Below, in pieces: positions 1 through 7,012 of a stretch of 64,000 nucleotides of DNA. Under the pieces are notes generated by a model that saw only the letters and a program-made list of their open reading frames with translations, was not told the DNA's origin and did no database searches. The number at the start of each line of letters is the position of its first letter. Within the stretch, counting starts at the first letter, position 1. The position numbers and the translations under genes were made by a program. The stretch is from Clostridiales bacterium (GTDB lineage: Bacteria > Bacillota > Clostridia > Clostridiales > Clostridiaceae). The stretch covers positions 1 through 64,000 of the forward strand of contig JAAYPK010000008.1 in assembly GCA_012519845.1 (NCBI GenBank). Direction: 5' to 3'.

Positions 1-1
1 A

Positions 2-130
2 AATATTTCATACAAAGATCTATTTTTAAATAATTTGATTAGAAATGAGTATAAAATTGTTTTTACAAAACTAGAGGAATTATGTGAAGAAAAAAACTTT
101 TTTAAGGTTTCTAAAGAAATTAAGGAATAA
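2..130 (+). CDS. 3' end of an unidentified gene
   Basis: An open frame enters from the left edge and ends at TAA 128-130, giving the last 42 residues of a protein that begins outside the window. The tail is charged (Lys/Glu-rich, ending KVSKEIKE) and has no recognisable motif. A strong hairpin terminator at 186-217 closes the transcript, which supports this being a real gene end. No function can be assigned from this fragment. Confidence 0.55.
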   Translation, partial: NISYKDLFLNNLIRNEYKIVFTKLEELCEEKNFFKVSKEIKE

Positions 131-185
131 TTAAGAAATAATAAGATTTAATTAATTGTTGTATTTTATAAAATATTCTATTATT

Positions 186-217
186 AAAGTGTACTATTAT
201 ATATAGTACACTTTTTT
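186..217 (+). terminator. Rho-independent terminator
   Basis: A perfect 12-bp stem, AAAGTGTACTAT at 186-197 with ATAGTACACTTT at 203-214, has a 5-base loop and runs into TTTTTT. It ends the partial gene at the left edge and isolates the next transcription unit. The T-run lies only a few bases before the ribosome site of the gene at 233, so that unit may also be fed by read-through. Confidence 0.75.
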
Positions 218-232
218 GTGGGAGGAATTTAG

Positions 233-793
233 TTGAGAAAAGGAAAAATAATTTCTATAATAGGAGCATTTATAGTTATAACAGTTATGTTATGTAATAT
301 GAATAATGAGAAAATATATGAAAAAAAAGTTTATTATAATTCTCCTGAGGAAATAATAAATGAAATTGATAATAATGTTATTTCAGCTATTAAAAATGAT
401 GGGAGTTATGGAGAACTAATATATTTAGATAATTTTAATGAATGTTTATCTAAAAGAAAAAGGATTGTAGGGCCAGCAATTAATTATTGTAAAATAAAGA
501 TTAATGATGCTACAAAAGAAACTTCTGATGAAGAAAAGAAGCTTATAATAAACAATTATTTAATTAAGACAAATAACATAAAAAATTATAAAAGGCCTGA
601 AAGAATAGATGCATTATCTTTTGAAGCGAAAGGTGAAGGGCCTTATTATCAAGTTGATAGTAATGAGACTTTTAAGATTGATATAGTATTTATAGACGAG
701 GGTGAAGGCTGGGTAATAGATGGTTTTTTTATATCTTATCCAAATAGTGAAAATACCAATCCAGAAGGAGTAAATGTATATGGTGCAAGTTGA
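233..793 (+). CDS. Predicted membrane-anchored or secreted protein of unknown function
   Basis: The 186-residue protein starts at TTG 233 behind GGGAGGAATTT. Residues 1-22 form a positively charged start plus a hydrophobic segment, as in a signal peptide or single membrane anchor. Cys21 follows this segment, but its context (VMLC) is a poor lipobox. The remainder is hydrophilic and probably lies outside the membrane. It ends with an aromatic, acidic strand-like stretch (DEGEGWVIDGFF near 156-167) seen in many small secreted DUF folds. No family is recognised with confidence. Its stop overlaps the start of the GntR regulator gene at 780, so it belongs to the same transcript as the regulator and ABC transporter and may be its sensor or accessory protein. 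Confidence 0.7.
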   Translation: MRKGKIISIIGAFIVITVMLCNMNNEKIYEKKVYYNSPEEIINEIDNNVISAIKNDGSYGELIYLDNFNECLSKRKRIVGPAINYCKIKINDATKETSDEEKKLIINNYLIKTNNIKNYKRPERIDALSFEAKGEGPYYQVDSNETFKIDIVFIDEGEGWVIDGFFISYPNSENTNPEGVNVYGAS

Positions 794-1166
794 TTTTAAT
801 TCTAAAACACCTACATATGAGCAAATTCAGAATCAAATAAAGAAATTAATATTACAAAAAGCAATTAGAAGTGAGGAAAAAATACCTTCTATAAGAGAAC
901 TGGCTTATAATATCACAATAAACCCCAATACCGTAAGAAAAGCATATAGTAATTTAGAAAAGGAAGGGATAATAGAAACTGTCATTGGAAAAGGAACTTA
1001 TGTTACATTAAAAGCTGCAGAAATTATAAAGGAAACAGAGTATATTCAATTGAAAAATGAAATAATTAGATTAATTCAAAAATCTAATTCATTAGGTATT
1101 ACTGTTGAAGAATTTATTGTAATATTAAATAATATTATTTTAGAAAAGTGGACATATAATGGTTGA
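780..1166 (+). CDS. GntR-family (YtrA-type) transcriptional regulator
   Basis: This short (128-residue) DNA-binding regulator consists of an N-terminal winged helix and a small C-terminal extension, the YtrA subfamily layout. The start reads VDFNSKTPTYEQIQ. The helix-turn-helix contains PSIRELAYNITINPNTVRKA, which is diagnostic of GntR proteins. ATG 780 is preferred over ATG 774 because it sits 9 bases after AGAAGGAG; from 774 the spacing would be only 3. YtrA-type regulators normally repress the ABC transporter genes beside them in response to cell-envelope stress or cell-wall antibiotics. The 8-bp overlap with the ATPase gene fits that. The inducer cannot be read from sequence. Confidence 0.9.
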   Translation: MVQVDFNSKTPTYEQIQNQIKKLILQKAIRSEEKIPSIRELAYNITINPNTVRKAYSNLEKEGIIETVIGKGTYVTLKAAEIIKETEYIQLKNEIIRLIQKSNSLGITVEEFIVILNNIILEKWTYNG

Positions 1167-2055
1167 AATAAAGAATTTATCTTTATTTTTAGGAGATAAG
1201 CAAATTTTAAATAATATAAATTATGAAATTAAATCTAAAAAAATTATTGGACTCATTGGACCAAATGGTGTTGGAAAAACTTCCTTAATCAAGAGTATTT
1301 GTGGAATATATAAACCTACTAGCGGAAGTATTTTATATGATGGTGAAGATGTGTATAACTCTATTAATGTTAAAAGGCAAATTGGTTATGTACCTGATGA
1401 AAATAATTTTTTTAATAGTTATACAATAAAGGCAATAATAAAGTATTATAAATTAGCTTATGAAGATTTTAATGAAAATAAATTTCATCATATAAACAAA
1501 ATATTCAATATTCCAATAAATAAAAGGTATTTTCAATTATCAAAGGGAATGAAAATGAGGGTTAACTTAATGATGGCATTTTCAATTGAACCTAAGTATC
1601 TTATATTAGATGAACCTACTTCAGGATTAGATCCAATCTTAAAAAATAAATTACTAAAATTAATTGTTAATGAAGTTTGTAATAGGGATGTAACAGTTAT
1701 TATAAGTTCACATAATTTAAGAGAGCTCGAAATGATATGTGATGAAGTTGTAATAATTAATGAAGGTGAAATAGTATATTCTAATTCCTTAGAGAATATG
1801 AAAAAGAAAATTAGAAAGATACAAGTGGCTTTTGATGCACCAGTTTATGAAGAAGATTTAAAATTCAATGGTATTTATAAAGTATCTAGAACTGGTAGAG
1901 TATTTACAATAATTACAGAAGATTATTCAGAAGATTTTAAAAATTCTTTAAAGAAGTTTAATCCACTTTTTATGGAAGAAATTGACTTAAATTTAGAAGA
2001 CATGTTTATATATAGGGTAGGAGGAGAAGCTGATTATGAAGAATTTATACAATAA
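1159..2055 (+). CDS. ABC transporter ATP-binding protein
   Basis: A 298-residue ATPase with Walker A GPNGVGKTS (about 34-42), an ABC signature in the variant form LSKGM, Walker B plus D-loop YLILDEPTSGLDP, and the switch histidine in SSHNLREL. The C-terminal 70 residues form the extension typical of drug or lantibiotic export ATPases of the CcmA/YtrB type. It overlaps the GntR gene by 8 bp and the permease gene by 20 bp, indicating translational coupling. With one permease it probably forms an exporter or an envelope-stress transporter. Substrate unknown. Confidence 0.92.
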   Translation: MVEIKNLSLFLGDKQILNNINYEIKSKKIIGLIGPNGVGKTSLIKSICGIYKPTSGSILYDGEDVYNSINVKRQIGYVPDENNFFNSYTIKAIIKYYKLAYEDFNENKFHHINKIFNIPINKRYFQLSKGMKMRVNLMMAFSIEPKYLILDEPTSGLDPILKNKLLKLIVNEVCNRDVTVIISSHNLRELEMICDEVVIINEGEIVYSNSLENMKKKIRKIQVAFDAPVYEEDLKFNGIYKVSRTGRVFTIITEDYSEDFKNSLKKFNPLFMEEIDLNLEDMFIYRVGGEADYEEFIQ

Positions 2056-3064
2056 AGCATTACTTTACCAAAGTTTATATTTAACTAAGTGGTTTTTAGC
2101 AGCTTCTAGTTTATTATTTGGGCTAATAGTATATAGTAGCATGAAAACAGACATTTTTCTTTTACAGAATAAAATATCCTATTTAGATTCTAGTGATATT
2201 TTAATTTCATATAGTTCTTTTGGAATTTATGAGTTATTTATTTTAGGTGGGGCTTATATGATTTCTACAGGTATAAACAGAAGAAATAGCTTAACTTTTT
2301 TATTGAGTGAACCATATACAAAAGAAGAAATTAAAAGAAATGAATTACAAGTATTATTTATTAGTCTTGCTTGTATATTATTTGTTTTTTTATATGTTTC
2401 AATGATAATATTTTTTAATAATAAAAATATTATAAGTATTTGTACAAATTATTATAATAGTTTATTTATTGTTTTTTTCAGATTGGTTGTTGTAGGTAGT
2501 GTTTTTATTTTGTATCTATCCATAATGGACATGCTGTTTTCAAATAAATACTTAACAGCAGTTTGCATGGTGGCTTTACCCTTATTTGTTATTTATATGG
2601 TAAGTATATATGAAGGATTTTATATGAATTTATGTAATACAGTATCTTATTCTAAGCTTAATTATTTTATTAATAAAACATTAGAACTATTATTTTCCGA
2701 TAATATAGAATTATCCAGTCTTTCTGAATATAAATATAGTATTGTATTTATAATTATTTGTATCTTTATAATGATAATACTAAATAAATATATAAATAAA
2801 AAAATTACTATAAATGATATGAATAAATTGTTTTCTTTTAAAATAGTTGAAAAAACAACTTATTTTTCTATAGCTTTTGCTATTATTTCAACAGTCGAGT
2901 TTTTATTATTATCAAAGATTAATTATTTAGAATATGATAAATCAATTGGTGAGTTTAATAATTTTATTTCTATAACTATTTTATTAGTTTTAATATTTAT
3001 TAATTGTATAATTAGTTATGTAATATCAAATAAATTAAGAAAAAGAATAAACAAAATATTTTAA
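2036..3064 (+). CDS. ABC transporter permease
   Basis: A 342-residue, strongly hydrophobic protein with about eight predicted membrane segments (roughly residues 18-35, 60-80, 105-128, 143-165, 170-192, 234-250, 275-293 and 308-332). Between segments are short loops, including a conserved-looking SEPYTKEEIKRNE stretch that could be the coupling helix touching the ATPase. It starts inside the ATPase gene (20-bp overlap), so the two are translated together. It resembles permeases of the ABC-2 or YtrC/YtrD kind. It is the last gene of the unit; no clear terminator lies between it and the small gene at 3143. Confidence 0.85.
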   Translation: MKNLYNKALLYQSLYLTKWFLAASSLLFGLIVYSSMKTDIFLLQNKISYLDSSDILISYSSFGIYELFILGGAYMISTGINRRNSLTFLLSEPYTKEEIKRNELQVLFISLACILFVFLYVSMIIFFNNKNIISICTNYYNSLFIVFFRLVVVGSVFILYLSIMDMLFSNKYLTAVCMVALPLFVIYMVSIYEGFYMNLCNTVSYSKLNYFINKTLELLFSDNIELSSLSEYKYSIVFIIICIFIMIILNKYINKKITINDMNKLFSFKIVEKTTYFSIAFAIISTVEFLLLSKINYLEYDKSIGEFNNFISITILLVLIFINCIISYVISNKLRKRINKIF

Positions 3065-3074
3065 TATGAAACCT

Positions 3075-3104
3075 TTATTTAGAACCAAAACTTATTATTT
3101 AGAA
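3075..3104 (+). repeat. Two direct copies of TTATTTAGAA
   Basis: The 10-mer TTATTTAGAA occurs at 3075-3084 and again at 3095-3104, exactly 20 bp (about two helical turns) apart, just upstream of the 58-residue gene. Its reverse complement TTCTAAATAA recurs at 3351-3360 and a further TTATTTAGA follows at 3379-3387, forming the downstream terminator stem. Two copies on one DNA face suggest a protein-binding site, though this A+T-rich word could recur by chance. Confidence 0.4.
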
Positions 3105-3142
3105 TAGAATATAGTAATCTAAAGAATAGGAGATGGGAAACT

Positions 3143-3319
3143 ATGTCTAGTAGATGCTGTTGTAATAGAAATAGAAGAAGGAATAATTGTTGTAGAAGAA
3201 ATTGCGGCTGTAATAATGGCTTTGGTGGAGGCTTTGCCTGGATCTGGATTTTATTATTATTCGGATTTGGATGGGGCGGATTCGGATTTGGAGGATTTGG
3301 AGGTCCTTGGTTCTTCTAA
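3143..3319 (+). CDS. Small Cys/Arg-rich, Gly/Phe/Trp-rich protein (58 residues)
   Basis: The ORF has a good ribosome site (AGGAGATGGG, 3128-3137, 5 bases before ATG) and its own terminator at 3346. The protein is sharply bipartite. Residues 1-25 hold seven cysteines (5, 6, 7, 16, 17, 21, 23) among arginines and asparagines. Residues 26-58 are hydrophobic and Gly/Phe/Trp-rich: a short membrane-compatible core (AWIWILLLF, about 32-40) followed by GF/GW repeats ending PWFF. The family is not firmly recognised. The second half is loosely like short YjcZ-type or spore-coat peptides; the first half could bind metal or form disulphides. A coat, membrane or antimicrobial role is possible but unproven. 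It probably has its own transcript. Confidence 0.7.
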   Translation: MSSRCCCNRNRRRNNCCRRNCGCNNGFGGGFAWIWILLLFGFGWGGFGFGGFGGPWFF

Positions 3320-3345
3320 AATAGATCCTCTTATTCCATAATAAT

Positions 3346-3402
3346 GGATGTTCTAAATAAGTGATATAATAATTATTACTTATTTAGATACATCTCTTTT
3401 TT
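3346..3402 (+). terminator. Long Rho-independent terminator after the small gene
   Basis: The arms are GGATGT at 3346-3351 with ACATCT at 3390-3395, and CTAAATAAGT at 3353-3362 with ACTTATTTAG at 3378-3387. The loop is 15 A/T bases, and TTTTTTT follows at about 3397-3403. The stem is built from inverted copies of the TTATTTAGA word that also occurs twice upstream of the gene. Confidence 0.7.
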
Positions 3403-3506
3403 TATTTTTTATGAGTTTGTATTAACTTCTAACTTGTAATTGCTTATTAAGAAAAATAGATATATAATCTATTAGAGTTATTAATAAGAGAGAGGCTTAT
3501 AGTAAT

Positions 3507-4220
3507 ATGGAAGAAAGATTGCAAAAGTATATGGCAAGGTGTGGAGTTGCTTCAAGAAGGAAATGTGAAGAGCTAATTCTTCAGGGAAAAGTAAAAGTTA
3601 ATGGAATTATTACAACTGAATTGGGAGTTAAAATAAGTTGTGATAAAGATATAATTACATATAATGAAAAAAGAATAAAACCAGAAGAGAAAAAAGTCTA
3701 TATATTATTAAATAAACCTGAAGGCTATATAACATCAGTAAAGGATGAGAAAAATAGGAAAACTATTTTAGATATTGTAAAAGTTGAAGAGAGGATATTT
3801 CCTATAGGAAGGCTAGATTATGATAGTTCAGGACTTATTATTCTTACTAATGATGGAGATATTTACAACAGAATAATTCATCCTAGAAGGAAAATAATTA
3901 AAAAATACATAGTAGTTACAAAAGGCAAATTTAATAATGAAGAAATAAATAGTCTAAAAACTGGAGTTAACATTGGAGATTATGTTACAAAAGAAGCAAA
4001 GGTAAAGATAATAAGCTATAAAGATGATAAAACTACTTTAGAAATCGGGATTAGTGAAGGAAAGAATAGACAAATAAGAAAAATGTGTTCTGCAGTAAAT
4101 CACGATGTACTTGCTTTAAAGAGAATAGCAATTGGAAAAATAAAATTAGGTGATTTAAAAAGAGGAGAATATAGAGATTTAACAAAGGAAGAATTACAAT
4201 ATATTAAAAACTTGGATTAA
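3507..4220 (+). CDS. rluB: Ribosomal large-subunit pseudouridine synthase (RsuA/RluB family)
   Basis: This 237-residue enzyme isomerises uridine to pseudouridine in rRNA; by family type the target is 23S rRNA near position 2605, but the RsuA or RluE alternatives cannot be excluded. The N-terminal S4 RNA-binding domain begins ERLQKYMARCGVASRRKCEE (2-21). The catalytic domain has the motif GRLDYDSSGLIILTNDG, where the Asp of GRLDYDSSG is the nucleophile, and ends with EGKNRQIRKMC. Length is normal. ATG 3507 is weakly supported by AGAGAGG about 12 bases upstream. It appears to be a single gene, with no partner close enough for an operon. Confidence 0.9.
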   Translation: MEERLQKYMARCGVASRRKCEELILQGKVKVNGIITTELGVKISCDKDIITYNEKRIKPEEKKVYILLNKPEGYITSVKDEKNRKTILDIVKVEERIFPIGRLDYDSSGLIILTNDGDIYNRIIHPRRKIIKKYIVVTKGKFNNEEINSLKTGVNIGDYVTKEAKVKIISYKDDKTTLEIGISEGKNRQIRKMCSAVNHDVLALKRIAIGKIKLGDLKRGEYRDLTKEELQYIKNLD

Positions 4221-4312
4221 TAATGATTATGACAGAAAACTAATGAAATCTTGCATAAAACATTATTATTTTTTAGATTTTAGTGAAATATTAGCAAAAA
4301 GCGAAGTATTTA

Positions 4313-4341
4313 TTGATAAAATTTGCATATAATGATAAAAT
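4313..4341 (+). promoter_or_regulatory. Putative sigma-A promoter of the RpiR-type regulator
   Basis: TTGATA at 4313-4318 and TAAAAT at 4336-4341 are separated by 17 bp, about 50 bp upstream of ATG 4393. Both hexamers are near consensus, but the surroundings are very A+T-rich, so chance matches are likely. Confidence 0.45.
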
Positions 4342-4392
4342 TATATATGTTTCAATAGTATTTTATATAATTTAGAACGGTAGGATGATAAA

Positions 4393-5289
4393 ATGGAAAG
4401 CGAAGTTATGGAACAAAGCAAAGATTTAATGAGGCTTATACAAGTAAAGTTTCAAAGACTAAGTAAAGGACAAAAACTAATTGCGGAATATATACTTAAT
4501 AATTATGATAAAGCTGCATTTATGACAGCAGCTAAATTAGGGGTTTCTGTAGGGGTATCTGAATCTACAGTAGTTCGCTTTGCCAATGAAATTGGTTTTT
4601 CAGGATATCCAAAGTTACAAAAGGCATTACAGGAATTAATTAAAAATAAATTAACTACAGTACAAAGATTAGAGCTTTCAAATGATTATGTATCTGATGG
4701 TGACGCCTTAAAAGGTGTATTAAAAGCTGATATGGAAAATATACGTGCAACTCTTGAAAAGATTAATAATCATACTTTTGAAGAGGTAATTAATTCTATA
4801 TTTAAGGCGAAACATATTTATATTATTGGATTAAGAAGCTCAACAGCTATAGCGGAATTTTTAGGATTTTATTTAAATATAATATTACAAAATGTAAGAA
4901 TAGTTAGTTATGGTATATCAGATATTTTTGAGCAAATGATTAACCTTCAAAAGGGAGACTTAGTAATTGGTATTGGTTTTCCTAGATATGCAGCAAAAAC
5001 CATTGATGCTTTAGATTTTGCAAAAGCTAGAGGTGCAGATGTTGTGTCTATTACAGATAGTCTATTATCACCACTTGCAAGCAAAGCTGATTACACACTT
5101 ATTGCACAAAGTAATATGGCTTCATTTGTAGATTCATTAGTTGCACCTTTATCTGTAGTAAATGCACTAATAATAGCTGTTGGAATGCGTGAAAAAGAGA
5201 ATATAGCTGATACATTTAATAATTTAGAAGAGATTTGGAAAGGATATAATGTTTACTCTTATAACAATAAAAACATGCCAGAAGAGTAA
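4393..5289 (+). CDS. MurR/RpiR-family transcriptional regulator
   Basis: A 298-residue regulator with an N-terminal RpiR helix-turn-helix domain (about 10-90, containing SVGVSESTVVRFANEIGFSG) and a C-terminal SIS sugar-phosphate-binding domain (about 130-270, with IYIIGLRSSTAIAEF and VIGIGFPRYAAKT). Proteins of this family sense phosphorylated sugars such as MurNAc-6-P or ribose-5-P and control sugar or cell-wall recycling genes. No sugar operon adjoins it, so it may act elsewhere in the chromosome. ATG 4393 is chosen because alignment to the family needs the long N-terminus; the ribosome site GGTAGGATG is fair. The ligand is unknown. Confidence 0.9.
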   Translation: MESEVMEQSKDLMRLIQVKFQRLSKGQKLIAEYILNNYDKAAFMTAAKLGVSVGVSESTVVRFANEIGFSGYPKLQKALQELIKNKLTTVQRLELSNDYVSDGDALKGVLKADMENIRATLEKINNHTFEEVINSIFKAKHIYIIGLRSSTAIAEFLGFYLNIILQNVRIVSYGISDIFEQMINLQKGDLVIGIGFPRYAAKTIDALDFAKARGADVVSITDSLLSPLASKADYTLIAQSNMASFVDSLVAPLSVVNALIIAVGMREKENIADTFNNLEEIWKGYNVYSYNNKNMPEE

Positions 5290-5290
5290 T

Positions 5291-5316
5291 ACAATTATTT
5301 CCAAGGAAATAATTGT
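5291..5316. repeat. Perfect 12-bp inverted repeat
   Basis: ACAATTATTTCC at 5291-5302 and GGAAATAATTGT at 5305-5316 are exact complements around AA. The element begins one base after the stop of the RpiR-type gene. It has no following T-run, so it is a weak terminator at best. It may be a protein-binding palindrome before the gene at 5388 or an mRNA-end stabiliser. Confidence 0.6.
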
Positions 5317-5387
5317 AAATTAATTGTAATATTAATAGAGTTCTTTAAGTAAAAATAATATAAATAATCCTTCAAGGAAGTGGAATT

Positions 5388-6329
5388 TTGAACACTAACA
5401 CTTTAGATCTACTTATGTATTTGGATGAGGGATTAGTAAGGAATTTATCTTCACTGGTATTAAGTGGATATATTGATATAAGGACAACAAGACTTATTCG
5501 TGATAAAACTCTTTCTGGAAGAGCAGCAATTGAAAATAGGGAACATAATTTTGATGAAGATAGATGTGCTGAAGATGAAAGAGAAGGGTATAAAGGTACA
5601 AACTTATTTAGAGCCGAACATTCAGAAGAAACAATAAACAATATGGCTAATATTGAAAATAGGGAATTTATAAGAAGAGAAGAGGAAATAAAAAAAATTT
5701 ACACAACATTTACTCTTCATAAGGAACTTTTTAATGGACTTAACACAATAAAACCTGTTAAAATATTTGATAATGTTTCTATAAAAGATGGGGATATCTC
5801 TTCTGGGGATTATGTTAAAATTAGTGGTGAATTGATATCTGAGTCGGTTAATTCCTATTTAGATTCTTTGATAAATATTTTCAGCTGTTTTGGCTGTGAT
5901 TGTTTAAATAAAATCATTACAACTAATGATAGTAGTATGATGAATTTTACCTCTATTAATAATATAGTTAATCATTTAAATGAAATATTAAACAGAAACT
6001 CTACTCAAGATTTAATACTTAATTGTGGAGATACACCTATTGTTTTAAATGTAAATAATAATTTTTTTATGAACAATAATTCATATGTATATGATAAAAT
6101 AGATTGCCCTTGTACTGTTTTTGGGAAAGTTATAAAGGTGGCTAAGAATGGACAATCAATTAGTTTACTTAGAAAAACTGCTCAACATGATTATTATGAA
6201 AATTTACTAGGAAAATGCACTCCTTATTGTGATAAGCTGACTAATAGTGGGATAGTGGTTCCTAAAATGCCAAGATTAAAATGTGAGGGAATATCTCTAA
6301 TAATTATACCAATTAGTATCTGTATGTAG
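5388..6329 (+). CDS. Orphan protein of unknown function (possibly DUF6414-like)
   Basis: A 313-residue soluble protein starting at TTG 5388, preceded by AAGGAAGTGG. The N-terminus (LLMYLDEGLVRNLSSLVLSG) recalls bacterial DUF6414-type proteins, but this is a weak recollection and not a firm match. The middle (about 80-110) is charged and may be helical. Residues 120-150 contain KISGELISESVNSYLDSLIN. Cysteines cluster at about 171-177 (CFGCDC), 238-240 (CPC) and later, which could bind metal. No signal peptide or clear membrane segment is seen, although the extreme C-terminus is hydrophobic. It stands alone between an inverted repeat and a strong terminator, so it is a monocistronic gene of unknown role. 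Confidence 0.7.
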   Translation: MNTNTLDLLMYLDEGLVRNLSSLVLSGYIDIRTTRLIRDKTLSGRAAIENREHNFDEDRCAEDEREGYKGTNLFRAEHSEETINNMANIENREFIRREEEIKKIYTTFTLHKELFNGLNTIKPVKIFDNVSIKDGDISSGDYVKISGELISESVNSYLDSLINIFSCFGCDCLNKIITTNDSSMMNFTSINNIVNHLNEILNRNSTQDLILNCGDTPIVLNVNNNFFMNNNSYVYDKIDCPCTVFGKVIKVAKNGQSISLLRKTAQHDYYENLLGKCTPYCDKLTNSGIVVPKMPRLKCEGISLIIIPISICM

Positions 6330-6373
6330 ACATAAAGTTATGTTAATAGTATTAGTTTTAATAATACTAAATA

Positions 6374-6415
6374 GGGATGTACAAAATGAGGAAAATCATT
6401 TTGTACATCCCTTTT
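6374..6415 (+). terminator. Strong Rho-independent terminator
   Basis: A perfect 16-bp stem, GGGATGTACAAAATGA at 6374-6389 with TCATTTTGTACATCCC at 6396-6411, a 6-base loop and TTTT. It separates the orphan gene at 5388 from the iscR operon. Confidence 0.88.
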
Positions 6416-6482
6416 AATTAGGATTAAAAATCATGATAGATACTATACATGAAGGTGTTGTAGAAAAGAATAAAAAACTTTA

Positions 6483-6511
6483 TTGACAAATCCCGAGTAA
6501 CTTGCTATGAT
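6483..6511 (+). promoter_or_regulatory. Sigma-A promoter of the iscR operon with a candidate IscR half-site
   Basis: TTGACA at 6483-6488 and TATGAT at 6506-6511 are separated by 17 bp, 48 bp before iscR. The spacer holds ATCCCGAGTAA, resembling one half of an Fe-S Rrf2 (IscR) operator, so autorepression by IscR is plausible. The second half-site is not obvious. The promoter call is strong; the operator is inference. Confidence 0.75.
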
Positions 6512-6558
6512 ATTACATGTAAAGTATAGTATTTTAGTCAACATTAAGGGGTGAGGTA

Positions 6559-7002
6559 ATGAAATTATCCACAAAAGGAAGATATGGAGTTAAGGCAATG
6601 GTTGATCTTGCTATAAATTATGGTAGTGATCCTATATCAATAAAAACTATTGCTGAAAGGCAAAATATATCAGAATATTATTTAGAACAACTTTTTGCTC
6701 CTCTTAGAAAAGAAAAGTTAATAAACAGTATTAGAGGAAAGCAAGGGGGGTATGTTCTGGGACGAGAACCCAAAGATATTACTGTGGCAGACATAATGTA
6801 TGTATTAGAAGGACCGGTTGAAATTTCAGATTGTATAGATGGCGAAAGCTGTGATAATATTGATTGTTGCGCGACAAGAATACTATGGGAAAAAATTAAA
6901 AACAGTATTGATGATGTTATGAAAAGTATTACTTTACAAGATATTGTTGATGATTATAATAGAATTAATTTAAAGAACAACCAATTGAAAATTAAATTAT
7001 GA
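6559..7002 (+). CDS. iscR: Rrf2-family regulator, IscR type
   Basis: This 147-residue DNA-binding protein very likely represses or tunes the iscS-iscU-mnmA operon that starts 11 bases after it. The N-terminus [18 protein letters not shown] and the recognition segment [16 protein letters not shown] are typical of Rrf2 proteins. Three cysteines sit at 92, 98 and 104 (C-x5-C-x5-C), the same positions as the [2Fe-2S] ligands of E. coli IscR; a fourth is at 103. Cluster sensing is therefore likely. In B. subtilis the same locus carries the Rrf2 protein CymR, which lacks these ligands. Start ATG 6559 follows GGGGTGAGG at ideal spacing. Confidence 0.93.
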   Translation: MKLSTKGRYGVKAMVDLAINYGSDPISIKTIAERQNISEYYLEQLFAPLRKEKLINSIRGKQGGYVLGREPKDITVADIMYVLEGPVEISDCIDGESCDNIDCCATRILWEKIKNSIDDVMKSITLQDIVDDYNRINLKNNQLKIKL

Positions 7003-7012
7003 GGTGATATTA

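Noticed and set aside
3507-4220. Coupling of the pseudouridine synthase gene with the small protein gene
   Set aside because: A long terminator at 3346-3402 lies between them, so joint transcription is unlikely.
6434-6487. 17-codon ATG frame upstream of the iscR promoter
   Set aside because: No ribosome site, and its stop lies in the -35 element; most likely random.
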